Of a stretch of 14,628 nucleotides of DNA, positions 1 through 6,960 are shown piece after piece. A model generated the notes under the pieces. That model saw nothing but the letters and a program-made list of their open reading frames with translations, was not told where the DNA came from and did not search any database. Position 1 is the stretch's first letter. The number at the start of each line of letters is the position of its first letter. The translations under genes were made by a program, and so were the position numbers. Source of the stretch: Pseudomonadota bacterium (GTDB lineage Bacteria; Pseudomonadota; Gammaproteobacteria; Burkholderiales; Ferrovaceae); NCBI GenBank assembly GCA_021811005.1, contig JAJZPY010000051.1, positions 1-14,628 on the forward strand. Direction: 5' to 3'.

Positions 1-852
1 GCGTCCCACCAGGCTGCGGTTCATGGCGGCGTTGACCTGGGTGAACTCGGTGGGGCCAAAAGGCATCACCACGCCAAATTCCGGCAGGCGGTAAGTCAGT
101 TCGGGCGCCTCCCGCGGGTGGAAGGGAAAGACCGAATCCGGCCCCTTGGGCTGCAACCACACCTGCACCTGCCAGCGCTCGGCAAAGGCGCGCAGCGCCG
201 CTTCGTCTTCCGCCGTGGGCGGATTGAGGACGCGCAACACCAGCACCGTCACCGCATCACCCACCGCCACTTCCACCTGCGGCAGGCGGTCGCGCAGGGA
301 GAGCCCCATGACCAGTTCGCGCAGGGGCAGCAGCAGGGCCGACACGGCCGGCGGCAGGATTTCGCAACGGCTCATGTCCGCCACGAAACTGGAATGCCTT
401 TCGTGGAAACCCACCAGCACACCGCCTTTCTTGGCTACCAGCCGCACCGACAGGCGCGCGCGCTGGCGGTAGCCCCAGGCCGGCCCCTGCAGCGTGGGCA
501 GCAGCGCTTCGGGCCGCACGCGCCCGATGCGTTCCAGGTTGTCTTCCAGGATGCGCTGCTTGAAAGCGATCTGCGCCGCGGCATCGGCATGCTGCATGTT
601 GCAGCCGCCGCACACGCCAAAATGGGGGCAACGCGGGGTCACGCGGGAAGGTCCGGGGCGCAGCACCCGCTCCGCCACCGCCTGGTCGAACTGGGCCTTG
701 CGGCGGGTGACGCGGGCACGCACGGTTTCTCCCGGCAGGGCGCCGGCCACGAACACCACCTTGCCCTCAGAGCGGGCGATGCCGTGGGCTTCGTGGTCGA
801 GGGATTCGATGCGCAGGTCGAGCAGCGCGGCCCGGTCGTCGGTGCGGTCCAT
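1..852 (-). CDS. rlmD: 23S rRNA (uracil-5-)-methyltransferase RlmD, 3' end outside window
   Basis: AdoMet-dependent enzyme of the RlmD/RumA family, which makes 5-methyluridine in 23S rRNA (U1939 in E. coli). The frame is open from the ATG at 852 to the left edge, giving 284 codons of a protein usually about 430-440 residues long. Residues 8-65 look like the N-terminal TRAM RNA-binding domain. The four cysteines that bind the family's [4Fe-4S] cluster are present: C75, C81 and C84 in CPHFGVCGGC, and C163 in SRCEIL; this spacing matches E. coli RumA. FTQVNAAMN near residues 270-278 is the conserved segment leading into the AdoMet-binding domain. The catalytic Cys and the rest of the methyltransferase domain lie outside the window. 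The start is 4 nt after the upstream NUDIX stop and has no clear Shine-Dalgarno, so it is probably translated by coupling with that gene. Family assignment is confident; rlmD rather than a paralogue (rlmC, trmA) rests on the TRAM domain and Cys pattern. Confidence 0.93.
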   Translation of the reverse strand, partial: MDRTDDRAALLDLRIESLDHEAHGIARSEGKVVFVAGALPGETVRARVTRRKAQFDQAVAERVLRPGPSRVTPRCPHFGVCGGCNMQHADAAAQIAFKQRILEDNLERIGRVRPEALLPTLQGPAWGYRQRARLSVRLVAKKGGVLVGFHERHSSFVADMSRCEILPPAVSALLLPLRELVMGLSLRDRLPQVEVAVGDAVTVLVLRVLNPPTAEDEAALRAFAERWQVQVWLQPKGPDSVFPFHPREAPELTYRLPEFGVVMPFGPTEFTQVNAAMNRSLVGR

Positions 853-856
853 GGGG

Positions 857-1390
857 TCAGGCCGGATTGAGGTCGATCACGTGCAGTCCCGTCACGCCCT
901 GGCGCCGGTCCTCCACGTAATGGCGCAAGGTGTGGCGCACGGTGCGGAACGCCAGGTCGTCCCAGGGAATGTCGGCTTCGTGGAACAGGCGCACTTCGCT
1001 GCTTTCCGGCGTGGCCTCGTGGTGGGCGCCCAGCATGCGGGCGCGGAACAGCAGATGCACCTGGTTGATGTCGGGCACGCTGATGATGGTGACCAGTTCG
1101 TTCACTTCCACGCGCGCCCCCGACTCTTCCAGGGTTTCGCGGGCGGCACCCTGGCGCGCGGTTTCGCCGTTTTCCATGAAGCCGGCCGGCATGGTCCAGT
1201 AACCCAGGCGCGGTTCGATGGCGCGGCGGCAGAGCAGGATGCGCCCCTCCCATTCGGGCACGCAGCCCACCACCACCTTGGGGTTGCTGTAATGGATGGC
1301 GCTGCAGGCCGTGCACACGTGGCGCGGCAGGTGATCGCCTTCGGGAACGGCCAGCGCCACCGGCGCGCCGCAATCGGAACAGAATTTCAT
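857..1390 (-). CDS. NUDIX hydrolase with N-terminal zinc ribbon
   Basis: 177 residues. The N-terminus is a small zinc ribbon with two CxxC knuckles (C4/C7 and C26/C29), followed by a NUDIX fold. The NUDIX box spans residues 70-92: G70, then E76, then R84-E85, E88-E89 and G91, matching Gx5Ex7REUxEExGU. These glutamates bind the divalent metal that hydrolyses nucleoside diphosphate linkages. The zinc-ribbon plus NUDIX layout resembles the NADH pyrophosphatase group and related zinc-ribbon NUDIX proteins, but the substrate cannot be read from the sequence; ADP-ribose, NAD(H) or another nucleotide is possible. The ATG at 1390 is chosen because it begins exactly at the zinc ribbon (MKFCSDCG) and has AGGGA 9 nt upstream. 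The open frame extends further upstream, but that part would be promoter sequence. It is followed after 4 nt by rlmD, so the two probably share a transcript, and it is divergent from htpG. Confidence 0.9.
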   Translation of the reverse strand: MKFCSDCGAPVALAVPEGDHLPRHVCTACSAIHYSNPKVVVGCVPEWEGRILLCRRAIEPRLGYWTMPAGFMENGETARQGAARETLEESGARVEVNELVTIISVPDINQVHLLFRARMLGAHHEATPESSEVRLFHEADIPWDDLAFRTVRHTLRHYVEDRRQGVTGLHVIDLNPA

Positions 1391-1391
1391 G

Positions 1392-1405
1392 CAGGGCAGT
1401 CCCTG
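1392..1405 (-). promoter_or_regulatory. Hairpin covering the NUDIX ribosome binding site
   Basis: On the minus strand CAGGG-ACTG-CCCTG forms a perfect 5 bp stem with a 4 nt loop, ending one base before the ATG at 1390. The only plausible Shine-Dalgarno, AGGGA, lies in the left arm and loop, so folding would hide it. The pairing is seen directly; a regulatory role is inference. Confidence 0.4.
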
Positions 1406-1417
1406 AAAAATGAGCTC

Positions 1418-1430
1418 GGCCGGGCCGGCC
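1418..1430 (-). other. Small GC stem-loop in the NUDIX leader
   Basis: GGCCG-GCC-CGGCC on the minus strand gives a 5 bp all-GC stem with a 3 nt loop, 12 nt upstream of the hairpin over the ribosome binding site. It could stabilise the 5' end of the leader or be chance in GC-rich DNA. It is not a normal terminator: the nearest T-run on that strand starts several bases after the stem and precedes the gene. Confidence 0.25.
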
Positions 1431-1439
1431 AAAAACGTG

Positions 1440-1445
1440 ATTTTA
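1440..1445 (-). promoter_or_regulatory. Possible -10 box for the NUDIX-rlmD unit
   Basis: TAAAAT on the minus strand differs from TATAAT at one position and is the most AT-rich spot in the gap. It lies about 50 nt before the NUDIX ATG. No good -35 box (TTGACA) is visible about 17 nt upstream, so this is a weak prediction. Confidence 0.3.
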
Positions 1446-1489
1446 AACCAGGTGCGCCCCTTTGGACTGCCGCCGCGCCCGCGAGTTGC

Positions 1490-1520
1490 CCCTTGAAAGC
1501 CCGCCGCCCGCCCCCATCTA
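1490..1520 (+). promoter_or_regulatory. Heat-shock (sigma-32/RpoH) promoter for htpG
   Basis: The -35 element CCCTTGAAA (1490-1498) and the -10 element CCCCATCTA (1512-1520) are separated by 13 nt. The family consensus is CTTGAAA, an 11-16 nt spacer, then CCCCATnT, so both boxes match almost perfectly. Transcription should start near 1525-1529, giving a leader of about 35 nt to the htpG ATG at 1563. htpG is a classic RpoH regulon member in proteobacteria, which agrees with the placement. Confidence 0.85.
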
Positions 1521-1562
1521 TCCGCCAGACGCCAACTTTTCCGAAACGGGACGACAACACCC

Positions 1563-3431
1563 ATGAATCCAAAAGAATCCCACGCCTTCCAGGCCGAAGT
1601 GAAACAGCTGCTGCAGCTGATGATCCATTCCCTCTACAGCAACAAGGAAATTTTCCTGCGCGAGCTGATTTCCAACGCCTCCGACGCCTGCGACAAGCTG
1701 CGCTTTGAAGCCCTGCAGGACAGCGCGTTGCTGGAATCCGACCCCGACCTCAAGGTGCGCCTGAGCCTCGACCGCGCCGCCCGCACCCTCACCCTCACCG
1801 ACAACGGCATTGGGATGTCACGTGAGGAAGTGGTCACTAACATCGGCACCATTGCCAAATCGGGCACACGCGAATTCCTGGGGCGCCTGTCCGGCGACCA
1901 GGCACGCGATGCGGCGCTCATCGGCCAGTTCGGCGTGGGCTTCTACTCCGCCTTCATCGTGGCCGACCGCGTCACCCTCACCACCCGCCGCGCCGGTTTG
2001 CCGGCCGACCAGGGGGTGCGCTGGGAATCCAGCGGCGACGGCACCTTCACCCTGGAAACCCTGGAAGTGCCGGCACGCGGCACGAGCGTGACGCTGCACC
2101 TCAAGGACGGGGAAGACACGTTCCTCGAACCCTGGCAGATCCGTTCCATCGTGCGCCGCTATTCCGACCACATCCCGCTCCCCATCGTGATGGCACGCGA
2201 CGCCGAGGAAGGAAAACCGGCCGAAGACGACACGCTCAACCAGGCCAATGCCCTGTGGGCGCGTCCCAAGAACGAAATCACGGACGAGCAGTACCAGGAG
2301 TTCTACAAGCACGTGGGGCATGACTTCGACGTGCCGCTCGCCTGGAGCCACGCCCGGGTGGAAGGCCGCCAGGAATACACGGAACTGCTCTACATTCCCT
2401 CCCACGCGCCGTTCGACCTGTGGGAGCGCGAACCGCGCCACGGCGTGAAGCTGTACGTGCGGCGCGTGTTCATCATGGAAGACGCGAAAAAACTGGTGCC
2501 CCACTACCTGCGCTTCGTGCGCGGCGTGATCGACGCGGCCGACCTGCCGCTCAACGTGTCGCGCGAAATCCTGCAGGAATCGAAGGACATCGACACTATC
2601 CGTGCCGGCTGCACCAAGAAGATCCTGGCGCTGCTGGAAGACCTGGCCCGCAACCAGCCGGAAAAGTACCGCACCTTCTGGACCGAGTTCGGGCGCGTGT
2701 TCAAGGAAGGCGCAGGCGAAGAAACCGCCAACAAGGACAAGTGGGCGGGCCTGCTGCGCTTTGCCACCACCCACACCGACCAGGAGGCCCAGACGGAATC
2801 CCTGGCGGACTACATCGGGCGCATGAAGGAAGGCCAGAAGGCCATCTACTATGTGACGGCCGACAGCTTTGCTGCCGCCAGGAACAGTCCGCACCTGGAG
2901 ATTTTCCGCAGCAAGGGCATCGAAGTGCTGCTGCTGTCCGACCGCGTGGACGAATGGGTGGTGTCGCACCTGGACACCTTCGAAGACAAGCCGCTGCAGT
3001 CCGTGGCCAAGGGCGACCTGGACCTGGGGGAGCTGGGCGAGACGGAAAAGAAGATCGAAACGCCCCAGGACGAAACCCTGAAGCCGTTGCTGGACGCCAT
3101 GAAAACGGCGCTGGGCGAGCGGGTCAAGGACGTCCGCCTGAGCCACCGCCTGACCGAATCGCCGGCCTGCCTGGTGTCGGATGCCGGCGCCCTGTCCGGC
3201 AACCTGGAGCGCCTGCTCAAGGCCGCAGGGCAGCAGGTGCCCCATGCCCAGCCCATCCTGGAAATCAACCCGGAGCACCGGCTGATCGTGCGCCTCACGC
3301 TGGAAACCGATGCGGCGCGGGTGGCCGACTGGAGCCAGCTGCTGTTCGACCAGGCGCTGCTGGCCGAAGGCGGGCAGCTGGAAGACCCGGCGACTTTCGT
3401 GAAACGCCTCAACCAGCTTCTGGTGCAGTGA
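1563..3431 (+). CDS. htpG: Chaperone protein HtpG (bacterial Hsp90)
   Basis: ATP-dependent cytosolic dimeric chaperone of the Hsp90 family, 622 residues against 624 in E. coli. The N-terminal GHKL ATPase domain (about 1-215) is intact: catalytic E34 and Mg-binding N38 in RELISNASDA, ADP-contacting D80 in DNGIGM, the lid motif near 93-103 (NIGTIAKSGT), GQFGVGFYSAF at 121-131 and GTSV at 173-176. The middle domain carries the conserved LNVSREILQ with R334, which senses the ATP gamma-phosphate. The C-terminal dimerisation domain is full length. There is no C-terminal MEEVD, as expected for a bacterial form. The start is the first ATG after a strong sigma-32 promoter; the Shine-Dalgarno is weak (GGGA, 11 nt upstream). 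The 3' end overlaps the convergent NUDIX gene by 23 bp. It stands alone as a heat-inducible unit between two minus-strand NUDIX genes. Confidence 0.98.
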   Translation: MNPKESHAFQAEVKQLLQLMIHSLYSNKEIFLRELISNASDACDKLRFEALQDSALLESDPDLKVRLSLDRAARTLTLTDNGIGMSREEVVTNIGTIAKSGTREFLGRLSGDQARDAALIGQFGVGFYSAFIVADRVTLTTRRAGLPADQGVRWESSGDGTFTLETLEVPARGTSVTLHLKDGEDTFLEPWQIRSIVRRYSDHIPLPIVMARDAEEGKPAEDDTLNQANALWARPKNEITDEQYQEFYKHVGHDFDVPLAWSHARVEGRQEYTELLYIPSHAPFDLWEREPRHGVKLYVRRVFIMEDAKKLVPHYLRFVRGVIDAADLPLNVSREILQESKDIDTIRAGCTKKILALLEDLARNQPEKYRTFWTEFGRVFKEGAGEETANKDKWAGLLRFATTHTDQEAQTESLADYIGRMKEGQKAIYYVTADSFAAARNSPHLEIFRSKGIEVLLLSDRVDEWVVSHLDTFEDKPLQSVAKGDLDLGELGETEKKIETPQDETLKPLLDAMKTALGERVKDVRLSHRLTESPACLVSDAGALSGNLERLLKAAGQQVPHAQPILEINPEHRLIVRLTLETDAARVADWSQLLFDQALLAEGGQLEDPATFVKRLNQLLVQ

Positions 3432-3996
3432 TGCCGGCGTGCGGGCCCATGGCCTTGAGCCAGAGCAGGCCCGCCACCGTCTTGGCGTCGTTGATGATGC
3501 CTTCCGCAATCCAGCGGTAAGCCTGTTCGAGAGGGACCGGCACGGTTTCGAGGAACTCCTCGTCATCGCGCCGGTGCGCGTCGTATTCCAGGCCTTCCGC
3601 CAGGAAAAACTCGATCCGTTCCGTGGAATAGGCGATGCACAGGTCCAGGCCGGCCAGGCGGTGCCAGCGCTGCGCCCGGTACCCGGTCTCCTCCAGCAGT
3701 TCGCGCCGGGCGGCCGCCAGCGGCGATTCGCCCGGGTCGAGCTTGCCGGCCGGAATTTCGTAGTAATGACGGCGGTTGGGATAGCGGAACTGGTATTCCA
3801 TCAGGACCGTGTCGCGATCCAGCAGCGGAATGATGGCGGCGGCGCCGTGGTGCACGATGTATTCGCGCACGGTGGTCTGCCCGTCGGGCAGCCGCACCGT
3901 GTCCTGGCGCACGTCCAGCAGCTTGCCCCGGTAAACCTGCCGGGATTCGATCGGGTGTTCGGTGAAGTCGTGCGGCAGTGCGGGAAACTCTGCCAT
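3409..3996 (-). CDS. NUDIX hydrolase, ADP-ribose pyrophosphatase (NudF) type
   Basis: 195 residues, close to the usual 190-210 of ADP-ribose diphosphatases. This group splits ADP-ribose into AMP and ribose 5-phosphate using Mg2+. The NUDIX box is complete at residues 84-106: G84, E90, R98-E99, E102-E103, G105. It sits in IPAGKLDPGE, and the AGLDLCIAYSTERIEFFLA segment after the box is typical of the ADP-ribose/NudF subfamily. The ATG at 3996 is preferred because GGGGA lies 8 nt upstream. A second ATG at 4005 forms an ATGA overlap with the nuoN stop but would have its Shine-Dalgarno flush against it. The gene follows nuoN by 5 nt, so it is the last gene of the complex I operon; a NUDIX gene near nuoN is common in betaproteobacteria, often with a small DUF2818 gene between, which is missing here. 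The exact substrate is inferred, not shown. Confidence 0.92.
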   Translation of the reverse strand: MAEFPALPHDFTEHPIESRQVYRGKLLDVRQDTVRLPDGQTTVREYIVHHGAAAIIPLLDRDTVLMEYQFRYPNRRHYYEIPAGKLDPGESPLAAARRELLEETGYRAQRWHRLAGLDLCIAYSTERIEFFLAEGLEYDAHRRDDEEFLETVPVPLEQAYRWIAEGIINDAKTVAGLLWLKAMGPHAGITAPEAG

Positions 3997-4001
3997 GCGC
4001 G

Positions 4002-5453
4002 TCATCCCCGCATGGACTGCGTGATCGACGCGAGGCACAGGTCGATCAGCGGCTGGGGCAGGATTCCCAGCACCAGCACGGCCAGCGCATTGAGTCCGAT
4101 CAGGATGCGGTGGTCGGCTTCCGCCACGATGGGGGCGGTGTCTTCCGGCTCATCCATGTACATGAGCTTGATGACGCGCAGGTAGTAGAACGCGCCGATG
4201 AGGGACATCAGCACCGCCACCACCACCAGCCAGGTCATGCCGGCATCCAGCACGGCGCTCAGCACCGACAGCTTGGCAAAGAAACCCACCGACACCGGCA
4301 CGCCGGCCATGGAAATCATGATGAGCAGCATCAGGAAAGCCACCCAGGGGTTGCGCTTGTTGAGTCCCTTGAAGTCGTCCAGCTGGTCGGCTTCGAACCC
4401 TTCGCGTCCGAGCAGCAGGATGATGCCGAAGGCCCCCAGGCTCATGAGCACGTAGGCCACCACGTAGAACATGGCGGCGGCAAAGCCGCCGAGCGAGCCC
4501 GACAGGATGCCCAGCAGCAGGAAGCCCATGTGGGAGATGGTGGAATAGGCCAGCATGCGCTTGATGTTGGTCTGGGCGATGGCGGTGACGTTGCCCACCA
4601 GCATGGACAGCACGGACACGATGATGAGCATGGACTGCCAGTCCGACACCAGGGAGCCCAGCGCGCCCACCAGCAGGCGCATGAAGAAGGCGAAGGCGGC
4701 GATCTTGGGCGCGGTGCTCACGAACAGCGTGACGGCCGTGGGCGCCCCTTCATAGACGTCCGGCACCCACATGTGGAACGGCACGACCCCCAGCTTGAAA
4801 GCAAGCCCGGCCACCACGAACACCAGGCCAAACACCAGGATGGCGGGATCGGCCGATCCCGACAGGATGGCGTTGGCGACCAGCCCCATCTGCAGCGACC
4901 CGGTGGCGCCATAGAGCATGGACAGCCCGTACAGCAGCAGGCCGGAGGCCAGCGCCGCCAGCACGAAATACTTCATGGCCGCTTCGGTGGACTGGGCGGA
5001 ATCGCGTTGCAGCGCGATCAGGGCGCACATGGACAGCGACAGCAGTTCGAGGCCCAGGTACAGCACCAGGAAATGGTTGGCGGACACCATCACCATGATG
5101 CCCAGCAGCGCAAACAGGATGAGCACGTGGAATTCGCCGCGGAACAGCCCGCGCTGCTGGTTGTAGCTGCGCGAATAGGCCAGCATCAGGGCCACCGCCA
5201 GCACGGCCACCAGCTTGAGGGTGCGCCCCATGGGATCGTCCACGAACATGCCGCCGAAAGTGGTGAGGGGCACGCCGGTGGCGCCCAGCACCAGGAACCC
5301 GGCCGTGCCCACCAGGGCGAGCTGGGTGTAGGCATAGGTGAGGAAGCGGTGGGCTTCCGACACGAACAGGTCCGCGATCAGGATGGCCGACAGGGCCGCC
5401 AGCAGGAACATTTCCGGATAAACCGGCACCAGGTTGGGGGTGGCGAAAGTCAT
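4002..5453 (-). CDS. nuoN: NADH-quinone oxidoreductase subunit N
   Basis: Antiporter-like proton-pumping subunit of the complex I membrane arm, lying next to NuoK and NuoM in the assembled complex. 483 residues (485 in E. coli), nearly all hydrophobic helices, about 14 expected. The functional charged residues line up with E. coli: E136 in GLELLSL, K161, K220 in LAFKLGVVPFH, K250 in APKIAAF and K395 in GFFAKLSV. The proton-antiporter (Proton_antipo_M) domain covers about residues 125-420. There are two adjacent ATGs, at 5456 and 5453. GGAG at 5459-5462 is 5 nt from the second and only 2 nt from the first, so 5453 is chosen; the difference is one residue. A longer upstream frame exists but lies inside nuoM and is not coding. 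It starts 10 nt after the nuoM stop and is followed after 5 nt by the NUDIX gene. Confidence 0.97.
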   Translation of the reverse strand: MTFATPNLVPVYPEMFLLAALSAILIADLFVSEAHRFLTYAYTQLALVGTAGFLVLGATGVPLTTFGGMFVDDPMGRTLKLVAVLAVALMLAYSRSYNQQRGLFRGEFHVLILFALLGIMVMVSANHFLVLYLGLELLSLSMCALIALQRDSAQSTEAAMKYFVLAALASGLLLYGLSMLYGATGSLQMGLVANAILSGSADPAILVFGLVFVVAGLAFKLGVVPFHMWVPDVYEGAPTAVTLFVSTAPKIAAFAFFMRLLVGALGSLVSDWQSMLIIVSVLSMLVGNVTAIAQTNIKRMLAYSTISHMGFLLLGILSGSLGGFAAAMFYVVAYVLMSLGAFGIILLLGREGFEADQLDDFKGLNKRNPWVAFLMLLIMISMAGVPVSVGFFAKLSVLSAVLDAGMTWLVVVAVLMSLIGAFYYLRVIKLMYMDEPEDTAPIVAEADHRILIGLNALAVLVLGILPQPLIDLCLASITQSMRG

Positions 5454-5463
5454 CATCGCTCCA

Positions 5464-6945
5464 TCAGAACTTCGTGGTCGAGACTTGCTCGAGCAGCTGT
5501 TGCACCGAGGCATGCATGGTGTCGGTGAGCGGTTTCGGATACAGGCCCATGGCCAGCACCAGGAGCGCCAGCACGGCCAGGAACAGGGTCTCGCGGCAGT
5601 TGATGTCCTTGAGGCCGGCCACATGGTCGTTGGCCACTTCGCCGAACACCACGCGCTTGTACATCCAGAGGGTGTAGGCCGCGCCAAACACCAGGGTGGT
5701 GGCCGCCAGCGCCGCATACCAGAAATTGACCTGGATGGCGCCCAAGGTCACCACGAATTCGCCGATGAAGCCGCTCGTGCCCGGCAGGCCGGCATTGGCC
5801 ATGGCAAACAGCATGAAGAAGGCGGCGAACTTGGGCATGGTGTTCACCACGCCGCCGTAATCGGCAATCTGGCGGGTGTGCATGCGGTCATAGAGCACGC
5901 CGATGCACAGGAACATGGCGCCCGACACGAAGCCGTGGGAAATCATCTGCAGCAGCCCGCCTTCCATGCCCAGGGCGTTGAACATGAAAATCCCCAGGGT
6001 GACGAAGCCCATGTGGGAAATGGAGGAATAGGCCACCAGTTTTTTCATGTCGCCCTGCACCAGGGCCACCAGCCCGATGTACACCACCGCGATGAGCGAA
6101 AGCGCGATCATGACGCCGGAAAGGGCGTGGCTCGCATCCGGCGTGATGGGCAGGTTGAAGCGCAGGAAACCGTAGGCCCCGATCTTGAGGGTGATGGCCG
6201 CCAGGATCACGGAACCGCCGGTGGGCGCTTCCACGTGGGCGTCCGGCAACCAGGTGTGCACCGGCCACATGGGCACTTTCACCGCGAAGGACAGGAAGAA
6301 GGCGATGAAGATCAGGATCTGCACGCCCAGCGGCAGCGGCAGCATCTGGAACTTGAGGATTTCGAAGGAGCCGCCGGCCTCGAAGTACAGGTAGATGAAA
6401 GCCGCCAGCATGAGCAGCGAACCCAGCAGCGTGTACAGGAAGAACTTGATGGCGGCATACACGCGGCGCGGCCCGCCCCACACCCCGATGATGAGGTACA
6501 TGGGAATGAGCATGGCTTCGAAGAACACGTAGAACAGGATGGCATCCAGCGCCGCGAACACGCCGTTGATGAGGCCGGACATGATGAGGAAAGCGGCCAT
6601 GTACTGGGACAGGCGCTTTTCGATCACCACCCAGCCCGCGATCACCACCAGGATGGTCATGAAGCTGTTGAGCAGCACGAACCACAGGGAAATGCCGTCG
6701 ATGCCCAGGTGGTAGTTGATGTTGAAGCTGGGAATCCAGGACGCCATTTCCACGAACTGCATGGCCGCCGTGTCATTGGAAAACCCCAGGTAGAGGGGCA
6801 CGGTCACGGCAAACCCGAGCACGGCGCCGATGAGGGACAGCCAGCGGGTGGCGCCGGGGCGTTCTTCGCCTCCGAAAGCCAATACCAGGATGCCGGCCAG
6901 GATGGGCAGCCAGACGGCAAGGGACAGAAGATGGTGTGCAGTCAT
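5464..6945 (-). CDS. nuoM: NADH-quinone oxidoreductase subunit M
   Basis: Antiporter-like proton-pumping subunit between NuoL and NuoN in the membrane arm. 493 residues (509 in E. coli), about 14 transmembrane helices, with no signal peptide beyond the first helix. Key residues are present at the expected places: E143 in FYVFFEAMLIPMY (E144 in E. coli), K223 in SFAVKVPMWPVHTWLPDAH (K234) and K254 in ITLKIGAYGF (K265). The DMKKLVAYSSISHMGF segment is the family's conserved central broken-helix region. The ATG at 6945 begins a normal N-terminal helix and lies 15 nt after the nuoL stop. Its Shine-Dalgarno is weak (GAGCGGA), so translation may rely on ribosomes leaving nuoL. Nothing is truncated or shifted. 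Confidence 0.98.
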   Translation of the reverse strand: MTAHHLLSLAVWLPILAGILVLAFGGEERPGATRWLSLIGAVLGFAVTVPLYLGFSNDTAAMQFVEMASWIPSFNINYHLGIDGISLWFVLLNSFMTILVVIAGWVVIEKRLSQYMAAFLIMSGLINGVFAALDAILFYVFFEAMLIPMYLIIGVWGGPRRVYAAIKFFLYTLLGSLLMLAAFIYLYFEAGGSFEILKFQMLPLPLGVQILIFIAFFLSFAVKVPMWPVHTWLPDAHVEAPTGGSVILAAITLKIGAYGFLRFNLPITPDASHALSGVMIALSLIAVVYIGLVALVQGDMKKLVAYSSISHMGFVTLGIFMFNALGMEGGLLQMISHGFVSGAMFLCIGVLYDRMHTRQIADYGGVVNTMPKFAAFFMLFAMANAGLPGTSGFIGEFVVTLGAIQVNFWYAALAATTLVFGAAYTLWMYKRVVFGEVANDHVAGLKDINCRETLFLAVLALLVLAMGLYPKPLTDTMHASVQQLLEQVSTTKF

Positions 6946-6960
6946 GGATATCCGCTCAGA

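Noticed and set aside
1418..1445. The GC hairpin and nearby T/A runs as an intrinsic terminator.
   Set aside because: On neither strand does a T-run directly follow the stem in the right order for a finished transcript, and no gene ends here.
1391..1564. An in-frame extension of the zinc-ribbon NUDIX gene up to 1564.
   Set aside because: It would add 58 residues unlike the family, and cross the htpG promoter and leader. The zinc ribbon begins directly at the ATG at 1390.
1818..3566. A 582-codon minus-strand open frame opposite htpG that runs into the NUDIX region.
   Set aside because: It lies across the well-supported htpG and shows no domain; it is a GC-driven shadow.
3978..5528. A 516-codon plus-strand open frame rich in His and Gln, antisense to nuoN.
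   Set aside because: Same shadow effect: low-complexity composition from complemented hydrophobic codons, no ribosome binding site or domain, and nuoN is clear on the other strand.
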